From the NCBI GenBank assembly GCA_902495525.1, contig CABUXL010000022.1, positions 1 to 29,406 of the forward strand: 29,406 nucleotides of DNA, read 5' to 3'. This document shows, one piece after another, positions 7,739-14,424 of this stretch. Position numbers and translations under genes: made by a program. Every line of letters begins with the position of its first letter. Position 1 is the stretch's first letter. A model generated the notes under the pieces. That model made no database searches, was not told where the DNA came from, and saw only the letters and a program-made list of their open reading frames with translations. Source of the DNA: an uncultured Collinsella sp. Lineage in GTDB: Bacteria; Actinomycetota; Coriobacteriia; Coriobacteriales; Coriobacteriaceae.

Positions 7739-7825
7739 ATGCAACGAAGGCACAACCTCAACCCCGCACTGCGTCACAATAGAGCGTTAGATGCGAAAAC
7801 AACTATTTCGAGGATTGGTGGTCAA

Positions 7826-9220
7826 ATGACCCAGGAGACGGTTACGAACGGCACTGAAGCCCTGTTCACTCGCGAAGGCATGCCGCCCGTTAAGGAAATG
7901 ATCCCGTGTGCCCTTCAGCACGTACTGGCATCGTTTGCCGGCATCATTACCCCGGCGGTCATCATGGCCGGCGTCTACGGCTTTAATAGCCAGCAGAGCA
8001 CCGACATCATTCAGGTTGCACTCATTCTTTCGGCAATCGACACGGCCCTTCAGGCCTTCGCTCCCTTCCGTCGCATCGGCGGCGGCCTGCCCATCGTCAT
8101 GGGCGTTTCGTTCGCGTTCCTGCCGGCCCTGCAGGCCATGGGTGCCTCGGGCTTTAGCTTTGGTGCGTTGCTGGGCGGCGAGATCGTCGGCGGTGCCGTT
8201 GCGGTCCTTTTTGGTCTGGCCTACAGCAAGATTAAGTGGCTGTTCCCGCCCGTCGTGACCGGTACGGTCATCTTCTCCATTGGCGTCTCTCTCTATCCCA
8301 CGGCCGTCAAGTACATGGCCGGCGGTATGGGTACGCCGCTGTGGGGCACCCCGCAGGCCTGGTGCGTTGCTCTTATCACCTTCGCCGTGGTCTTTGCGCT
8401 CGCCAACTTTGGCAAGGGCACGCTCAAGCTGGGATCCGTGTTCTTTGGCATGATCGTTGGCATGATCGTTTCGATTCCCTTTGGCATGATTGACTTCTCC
8501 AGCGTCGCCACCGCTCAGGTCTTCGCCCTTCCCAAGCTCATGCCCTACGCGCTCGAGTTTGATCCCGAGGTCTGCATTACCCTCGCCGTCGTGTTCCCCA
8601 TGGTTGCCATCCAGGTTATCGGCGACGTCTCCGCTGCCTGCCTTGGTTCCATCGACCGTATGCCCACCGAGCGCGAGCTCTCCGGCGCTATTGTGTCCCA
8701 GGGCCTCACCTCTATGGTCGGCGGCCTGCTGGGCGGTCTTCCCACCAGCGCCCTTGGCCAGAACGTGGGCATCATCTGCTCCAACAAGGTCGTCAACAAG
8801 TGGGTCTTTGTGATCATCGCGGCCGTCTTTGCCATCGCCGGTCTGTTCCCGCAGCTCTCTGCCATCCTTTCCGCTATCCCGCAGCCCGTCATCGGCGGCG
8901 CGACCGTCGGCGTCTTTGGTACCATCACCATGAACGGCGTGCGCATGTTCACCCGCGAGGGCCTCACGCAGCGCACCACCACCATCGTCGGTACCTCCGT
9001 CGTCTTTGGCCTGGGTATCTGGATGGCCAGCGGTTGCCTTGCCGGCGAGGGTATGCCTACCTGGGTGTCCACCGTCATCGGCTCCAACGCCGTGACCCCC
9101 ACCGCCATCATGGCCATCGTGCTCAACCTGATCCTTCCGCAGACGCCGGTCGTGGCTCAGCACATCGATGCCGCCAAGGATGCCGCTGTGAATCTGGTCC
9201 TGCCCGAGAGCAAGAAGTAG
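7826..9220 (+). CDS. uacT: NCS2-family urate/xanthine permease
   Basis: A 464-residue integral membrane protein with about 12-14 hydrophobic segments, of the nucleobase-ascorbate (NCS2) family that imports purines with protons. The family signature is GQNVGIICSNK near residue 312; Q-N at its start is typical of purine rather than uracil carriers, while the usual threonine is asparagine. I chose the ATG at 7826 (GAGGATTGG 8 bases upstream) over an in-frame ATG at 7739, which lies at the presumed transcript start. It is the first gene of the operon with ssnA, ygfK, a ferredoxin and xdh, so urate or xanthine is the likely cargo. The symbol is by context; PbuX/XanQ-like xanthine transport is equally possible. 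Confidence 0.82.
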   Translation: MTQETVTNGTEALFTREGMPPVKEMIPCALQHVLASFAGIITPAVIMAGVYGFNSQQSTDIIQVALILSAIDTALQAFAPFRRIGGGLPIVMGVSFAFLPALQAMGASGFSFGALLGGEIVGGAVAVLFGLAYSKIKWLFPPVVTGTVIFSIGVSLYPTAVKYMAGGMGTPLWGTPQAWCVALITFAVVFALANFGKGTLKLGSVFFGMIVGMIVSIPFGMIDFSSVATAQVFALPKLMPYALEFDPEVCITLAVVFPMVAIQVIGDVSAACLGSIDRMPTERELSGAIVSQGLTSMVGGLLGGLPTSALGQNVGIICSNKVVNKWVFVIIAAVFAIAGLFPQLSAILSAIPQPVIGGATVGVFGTITMNGVRMFTREGLTQRTTTIVGTSVVFGLGIWMASGCLAGEGMPTWVSTVIGSNAVTPTAIMAIVLNLILPQTPVVAQHIDAAKDAAVNLVLPESKK

Positions 9221-9416
9221 CCAATTCGGTGCTATTCGCCGGCGGACGCATCGCCTCGTCCGCCGGCGCCATGCGGCGCCAAGCCGCACTTCAAAGGGCT
9301 TGTCCCTTTGGTGAAGCGTTGACGGGAGAGGGCCCGTTTCCGGTGTAGGCCGGCGCTTCGCACTTCCGCCATGTCAGAGGTGTCAAACCCCGCCTCTGAT
9401 GTTGAAGGGAGCATTT
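9221..9416 (+). promoter_or_regulatory. Structured leader between permease and ssnA
   Basis: Several hairpins follow each other: a 10-bp GC stem at 9238-9267, GGCGCC arms at 9265-9280, an interrupted 10-bp stem at 9289-9316, and a 7-bp stem at 9374-9399 ending 3 bases before the ssnA ribosome-binding site. None has a T tail, so transcription probably continues into ssnA. The structures could stabilise or process the mRNA or tune ssnA translation. I recognise no known riboswitch. Confidence 0.4.
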
Positions 9417-10772
9417 ATGCTTCTGGTCGCTAACGGTTCCGTCTTTACCCGCAACGCTCAGACTCCGTTCATTCCCAACGGTGCGGTCGCCATTGACGGA
9501 GATACGATTGTCGAAGTGGGCCCCGAGCGCGAGCTCAAGGCCAAGTACCCGGATGCCGAGTACGTCGACGCCCAGGGCAACCTCATCATGCCCGGACTTA
9601 TCAACTGCCACACCCACATCTACTCGGGTCTGGCCCGCGGCCTTGCCATTAAGGGCTGCAACCCCACCAACTTCCTGGAGAATCTTGAGCAGCAGTGGTG
9701 GAAGATTGACGACAACCTGACGCTCGACGGCACCAAGGCCAGCGCCTATGCCACGATTCTGGATTCCATCCGCGACGGCGTCACCACGATCTTCGATCAC
9801 CATGCGAGCTTCTGCGAGATTCCGGGCAGCCTCTTTACCATTAAGGATGCAGCTCAGGAGCTGGGCATGCGTTCGTGCCTGTGCTACGAGGTCTCCGACC
9901 GCCGTGGCCAGGAAAAGTGCGACCAGGCTATTGCCGAGAACGCCGAGTTTGCCCAGTGGGCCGCCAAGGAGCGTCGCGATAACGACAACCACATGATCGC
10001 CGCGATGTTTGGCGGTCACGCCACCTTTACGCTGTCGGACGAGACCATGGATAAGATGGCCGAGGCCAACAACGGCCTGACCGGTTTCCACATCCACGTG
10101 TGCGAGGGCATGAATGACGTGTGGGATTCCCGCCTCAACCGCGGTGGCATCAGCCCCGTCGAGCGCCTGCTGCAGCACAACCTGCTCGGTCCCGACACCA
10201 TGCTCGGCCACTGCATCCACGTGACGCCTGCCGAGATGGATATCGTCAAGGAGTCCGGCACCTGGCTGGTTAACAACCCCGAATCCAATATGGGCAATGC
10301 CGTGGGCTGCGCCCCCGTGCTCGAGTTCTTCCGCCGCGGCATCCCCGTGTGCATGGGCACCGACGCCTACACCCACGATATGCTCGAGAGCCTCAAGGTC
10401 TTCCTGATCATTCAGCGCCACAACGCCGCTATGCCCAACGTGGGCTGGTGCGAGGCCATGACGATGCTGTTCGAGAACAACGCCAAGATGGCGAGCAAGT
10501 ACTTCGATCGCAAGCTCGGTGTGCTTGAGCCCGGCGCTGCCGCCGACGTCATCGTCATGGACTACAAGCCCTTTACGCCGCTGAGCGAGGAGAACATCGA
10601 CGGCCACATGCTCTTTGGCATGATGGGCAAAAACTGCCGCACCACTATCATCAACGGCCGCGTCCTGTACAAGGATCGCGAGTTCGTTGGCATTGATGAG
10701 GAAAAGATTAACGCGTGGACCATGGCCGAGTCCAAGAAGCTCTGGAGCACGCTTAACGATCGCACCTACTAA
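9417..10772 (+). CDS. ssnA: SsnA-type amidohydrolase (putative aminohydrolase of purine breakdown)
   Basis: A 451-residue metal-dependent amidohydrolase. Metal ligands are visible as NCHTHIYSG (His65, His67), HIHVCEG near 225, GHCIHV near 262 and GTDAYTHD near 315, the layout of cytosine deaminase/chlorohydrolase-like enzymes. The sequence fits SsnA, which in E. coli and clostridia sits next to ygfK and the molybdenum hydroxylase. It probably hydrolyses a C-N bond in a purine-ring breakdown product; the exact substrate is not settled from sequence. GAAGGGA precedes ATG 9417, preferred over an ATG 18 bases earlier. Confidence 0.88.
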   Translation: MLLVANGSVFTRNAQTPFIPNGAVAIDGDTIVEVGPERELKAKYPDAEYVDAQGNLIMPGLINCHTHIYSGLARGLAIKGCNPTNFLENLEQQWWKIDDNLTLDGTKASAYATILDSIRDGVTTIFDHHASFCEIPGSLFTIKDAAQELGMRSCLCYEVSDRRGQEKCDQAIAENAEFAQWAAKERRDNDNHMIAAMFGGHATFTLSDETMDKMAEANNGLTGFHIHVCEGMNDVWDSRLNRGGISPVERLLQHNLLGPDTMLGHCIHVTPAEMDIVKESGTWLVNNPESNMGNAVGCAPVLEFFRRGIPVCMGTDAYTHDMLESLKVFLIIQRHNAAMPNVGWCEAMTMLFENNAKMASKYFDRKLGVLEPGAAADVIVMDYKPFTPLSEENIDGHMLFGMMGKNCRTTIINGRVLYKDREFVGIDEEKINAWTMAESKKLWSTLNDRTY

Positions 10773-10921
10773 TTCACAAGTAGATTCACGCGCGTCGGAT
10801 GTTTCGCCGCATCCGACGCGCGTATAGGCGACCTCCGCGGGGTCGCCGGCGCTGTGCTAGCGCTACACCGTATTTGCGCCCGCCGCGCGGTCTCGCCGGG
10901 CGTTACAGAGAGGAGCTCATT
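10773..10921 (+). promoter_or_regulatory. Structured leader between ssnA and ygfK
   Basis: A perfect 14-bp stem with an 8-base loop (10789-10824) is followed by a 7-bp stem (10828-10848) and further GC-rich pairings before the AGAGAGGAG ribosome-binding site. Without a T-run the first stem is a poor terminator. It may protect or process the mRNA ends inside the operon. Confidence 0.45.
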
Positions 10922-13921
10922 ATGAGCGACATCATGAGGCCGATCCCGTTTTCGCAGCTGATGAACTGGATCATCGAGGAGCACAAGACCCAGGGCGCCG
11001 TCTTTGGCGTGCGCAAGATGGTCACGACCAACCAGGAGGGCGCGCTTCCCATTTTTGACGAGCGCATCGAGACTCCGTTTGGCCCGGCCGCCGGCCCCAA
11101 CACGCAGCTTGCCCAGAACATCGTGGCATCCTACGTGGCCGGTTCCCGCTTCTTTGAGCTCAAGACCGTTCAGGTTATGGACGGCGAGGAGCTCTCCAAG
11201 TGTGTGAACAAGCCCTGCATCGTGGCGCAGGACGAGTGCTACAACTGCGAGTGGTCGACTGAGCTCGAGGTTCCGCAGGCTTTTGCCGAGTACGTGAAGG
11301 CATGGTTTGCCTGCCACCTGATCGCCCGCGAGTACGGTCTGGGTAGCCCGGACGGCTTTGTCTTTAACATGTCCGTGGGCTATGACCTGGAGGGTATCAA
11401 GAGCCCCAAGGTCGACGCCTACATCGAGGGCATGAAGGACGCCAGCGGCTCCGAGGTTTGGAATGAGTGCCGCACGTGGGCGCTCGCTAACCTGGACAAG
11501 TTTGAGCACGTCGACGCCGCATTTGTCGAGTCCATTCCGGCACGCGTCTCCAACTCCATCACCGAGTCCACCCTGCACGGCTGCCCGCCCGCCGAGATCG
11601 AGCGCATCGCGACCTATCTGATCACCGAGAAGGGCCTCAACACCTACATCAAGTGCAACCCCACGCTGCTGGGCTATGAGTTTGCCCGCCAGCGCCTCAA
11701 CGAGCTGGGCTTTGACTACATCGTCTTCGACGATACACACTTCCGCGAGGACCTGCAGTGGGCCGACGCCGTGCCCATGTTCGAGCGCCTGATTGCCCTG
11801 TGCGCCGAGCGCGGCCTGGAGTTTGGCGTCAAGCTGACCAACACGTTCCCCGTCGACGTGACCAGGAACGAGCTACCTTCCACCGAGATGTACATGTCCG
11901 GCCGTTCGCTGTTCTCGCTGACCATCGAGGCCGCCCGCCGCATTACCGAGCAGTTCGATGGCAAGCTGCGCATCAGCTACTCCGGTGGTGCTACGGTCTA
12001 CAACATCCGTGCCCTGTACGATGCCGGCATTTGGCCCATTACCCTGGCGACCGACGTACTCAAGCCCGGTGGCTACGAGCGCTTTAGCCAGATGGCCGGC
12101 GAGTTTACCGATCTGGACGGCAAGCCGTTCGCGGGCGTCTCTCTCGAGGCCGTGACCGCGATCCAGACCGACTCACTCACCAACCCGCTCTACAAGAAGC
12201 CGCTGCGCCCGCTGCCCGATCGCAAGGTCGCCGGTAAGAGCCCGCTTTCCGACTGCTTTACCACGCCGTGCCGCACAAGCTGCCCCATCCAGCAGGATAT
12301 TCCCGCCTACCTGGCGGCTGTTGACGAGGGCCGCTACGAGGACGCGCTCAACATCATCATCGAGCGCAACGCCCTACCGTTCATTACCGGCACCATTTGC
12401 CCGCATCCCTGCGGCCGTGCCTGCGAGCGTGCATTCTATGAGCCCGAGGGCGCCCAGATCCGCGCCAGCAAGCTCAAGGCCGCCCGCGAGGCCATGACCG
12501 CCGTGCTGCCCAAGCTGCGCGCCCAGGCCATCGCCAACGACGGCGAGCGCAACGTTGCCGTTATCGGCGGCGGCCCGGCCGGCCTGGCGACGGCGTTCTT
12601 CCTGACGCGTGCCGGCGTGCCCGTCACTATCTTTGAGGCCCGCGATTCGCTCGGCGGCGTGGTCCGTCACGTGATCCCCGAGTTCCGCATTGCGAGCGAC
12701 GATATCTCGCACGACGCCGAGCTCTGCCTGGCCTTTGGCGCCAAGGTTCAGCTCAACGCTCGCGTGGATTCCATCGACGAACTCAAGGCCCAGGGCTTTA
12801 CCGACGTGGTCGTGGCAACCGGTGCCTGGATGCCCGGCTCTGCGGGCCTGGGCGAGGGCGCCGAGCTCGACGTGCTGGAGTTCCTCGAGGCCGCCAAGAA
12901 GGGCGAGAAACTCGAGCTGGGCGAGGATGTCGTGGTCATCGGCGCCGGCAATACCGCTATGGACGCGGCCCGCGTGGCCAAGCGCCTGACTGGCGTGAAG
13001 AACGTGCGCCTGGTGTATCGCCGCACCAAGAAGCAGATGCCCGCCGACGAGGAAGAGCTCGATCTTGCTCTTGTTGACGGCGTTGAGTTCTGCGAGCTGC
13101 TGGCGCCCAAGGCGCTCAACGGCGCCGTGCTGACCTGCGATGTTATGGAGCTTGGCGAGCCGGATGCAAGCGGCCGTCGCAGCCCTGTCGCCACGGGCGA
13201 GACCGTCGAGCTTCCCGCCACCACGGTGATCTGCGCCGTGGGCGAGGGCATCGATGCCAGCCTGTACGATGCCGCGGGCGTCGAGCACGACCGTCGCGGC
13301 CGCCTTGCCGCCACCTCCACCGGCGTCGAGGGCGTCTGGGCTGCAGGTGACTGCCGTCGCGGTCCGGCCACCGTGGTCGAGGCTATCGCCGATGCCGCCG
13401 AGGTCGCCCGTGCCATCGCTGGCGTGGACTTTAACAAGTACGCCGACCAGAATGCTCAGGCCGGTCGCGAGGACGCCTGCTACGAGCGCAAGGGGTCGCT
13501 GTGCCGCGACAAGCGCAACTGCACGAAGACCCGCTGCCTGGGCTGCGGCTCGGTGTGCGAGGTCTGCTGCGACGTGTGCCCCAACCGCGCCAACGTGGCA
13601 ATTAAGGTGCCGGGCCTGGCCAAGCATCAGGTCGTCCATGTCGACGGCATGTGCAATGAGTGCGGCAACTGCGCCGTGTTCTGCCCTTACCAGGAGGGTC
13701 GTCCCTACAAGGACAAGCTCACCCTGTTCTGGAGCGAGGAGGACATGGAGAACTCCGAGAACGAGGGCTTCCTGGCCGTGGACGAGGACCACTTTAAGGT
13801 TCGCGTCGCCGGCACGGTCCGCACCGTCTCGGTCGATGCCGTCAACACCGGTCTTCCCGAGGCCGTCCGCCTGACCATCAGGGCTGTGCGCGACAACTAT
13901 TCGTACCTTCTTAAGAAATAG
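10922..13921 (+). CDS. ygfK: YgfK-type multidomain flavin/iron-sulfur oxidoreductase
   Basis: A 999-residue protein. Residues about 1-430 form a dihydropyrimidine-dehydrogenase-like part (HGCPPAEIERIATYL, YSGGATVYNIRALYDAGI). From about 445 it is like the glutamate synthase small subunit: cysteine motif TTPCRTSCP, FAD motif GGGPAGLATAFF near 547, NAD(P) motif GAGNTAMDAARVAKRL near 672. The C-terminal 130 residues hold many cysteines (CLGCGSVCEVCCDVCP, CNECGNCAVFCP). E. coli YgfK was once called a selenate reductase subunit, but the gene belongs to purine/urate clusters. It probably links NAD(P)H to the molybdenum enzyme through the ferredoxin encoded 11 bases downstream. ATG 10922 follows AGAGAGGAG. 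Confidence 0.9.
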   Translation: MSDIMRPIPFSQLMNWIIEEHKTQGAVFGVRKMVTTNQEGALPIFDERIETPFGPAAGPNTQLAQNIVASYVAGSRFFELKTVQVMDGEELSKCVNKPCIVAQDECYNCEWSTELEVPQAFAEYVKAWFACHLIAREYGLGSPDGFVFNMSVGYDLEGIKSPKVDAYIEGMKDASGSEVWNECRTWALANLDKFEHVDAAFVESIPARVSNSITESTLHGCPPAEIERIATYLITEKGLNTYIKCNPTLLGYEFARQRLNELGFDYIVFDDTHFREDLQWADAVPMFERLIALCAERGLEFGVKLTNTFPVDVTRNELPSTEMYMSGRSLFSLTIEAARRITEQFDGKLRISYSGGATVYNIRALYDAGIWPITLATDVLKPGGYERFSQMAGEFTDLDGKPFAGVSLEAVTAIQTDSLTNPLYKKPLRPLPDRKVAGKSPLSDCFTTPCRTSCPIQQDIPAYLAAVDEGRYEDALNIIIERNALPFITGTICPHPCGRACERAFYEPEGAQIRASKLKAAREAMTAVLPKLRAQAIANDGERNVAVIGGGPAGLATAFFLTRAGVPVTIFEARDSLGGVVRHVIPEFRIASDDISHDAELCLAFGAKVQLNARVDSIDELKAQGFTDVVVATGAWMPGSAGLGEGAELDVLEFLEAAKKGEKLELGEDVVVIGAGNTAMDAARVAKRLTGVKNVRLVYRRTKKQMPADEEELDLALVDGVEFCELLAPKALNGAVLTCDVMELGEPDASGRRSPVATGETVELPATTVICAVGEGIDASLYDAAGVEHDRRGRLAATSTGVEGVWAAGDCRRGPATVVEAIADAAEVARAIAGVDFNKYADQNAQAGREDACYERKGSLCRDKRNCTKTRCLGCGSVCEVCCDVCPNRANVAIKVPGLAKHQVVHVDGMCNECGNCAVFCPYQEGRPYKDKLTLFWSEEDMENSENEGFLAVDEDHFKVRVAGTVRTVSVDAVNTGLPEAVRLTIRAVRDNYSYLLKK

Positions 13922-13932
13922 GCGAGTCTCTT

Positions 13933-14412
13933 ATGGCCAAATCCATTCAACATAACGTGGCCTACGTTGCCTGCGGAAGCGGTTGCGCCTCCGCAGGCGG
14001 CGACGCCCACTGCGGCGAAGGCTGCATTGGCTGTGGCGCCTGCGTCACGGCCTGCCCCCACGGCGCCATTGCGCTGGTCGATGGCATCGCCCGCGTGGAC
14101 CGCTCCAAGTGCACGGGCTGTGGCCTGTGCGGCATGGCGTGCCCGCAGCGCGTGATTGCCTTCGTCCCCGGCTACCAGAACATTCTGGTGCGCTGCAACA
14201 ACACCGATAAGGGTGCCATTGCGCGCAAGGTCTGCGACACGAGCTGCATCGGTTGCGGCATGTGCGCCAAAAAGTGCCCTGCCGGCGCTATCCGCATCGA
14301 GGACAACTGCGCCCATATCGACGGTGCGGATTGCCTGTCGTGCGGCATGTGCGCCGTCGTCTGCCCGCATGGCGCCATCCACGACCGCACCGGCATCGCC
14401 GCCGGCGTGTAG
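13933..14412 (+). CDS. Ferredoxin with four 4Fe-4S motifs (RnfB-like)
   Basis: A 159-residue protein with four CxxCxxCxxxCP-type motifs (CIGCGACVTACP, CTGCGLCGMACP, CIGCGMCAKKCP, CLSCGMCAVVCP), so room for four 4Fe-4S clusters. An extra cysteine-rich N-terminus (CGSGCASAGGDAHC) and the segment VRCNNTDKGAIARKVC recall the RnfB ferredoxin domain, but there is no membrane segment. It lies between ygfK (11-base gap) and xdh (12-base gap), all one operon. It most likely shuttles electrons between the molybdenum hydroxylase and YgfK. No clear Shine-Dalgarno is seen apart from GGCGAG at the ygfK stop, suggesting translational coupling. Confidence 0.9.
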   Translation: MAKSIQHNVAYVACGSGCASAGGDAHCGEGCIGCGACVTACPHGAIALVDGIARVDRSKCTGCGLCGMACPQRVIAFVPGYQNILVRCNNTDKGAIARKVCDTSCIGCGMCAKKCPAGAIRIEDNCAHIDGADCLSCGMCAVVCPHGAIHDRTGIAAGV

Positions 14413-14424
14413 AAGGGAATCACC

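Noticed and set aside
7475..7825. Purine or xanthine riboswitch upstream of the permease
   Set aside because: The region is A/T-rich with no visible three-way junction or known conserved core; operator-like repeats explain it better.
7787..9289. A 500-codon minus-strand frame opposite the permease
   Set aside because: Low-complexity Gly/Asp/His-rich translation without domains; an antisense shadow of the permease.
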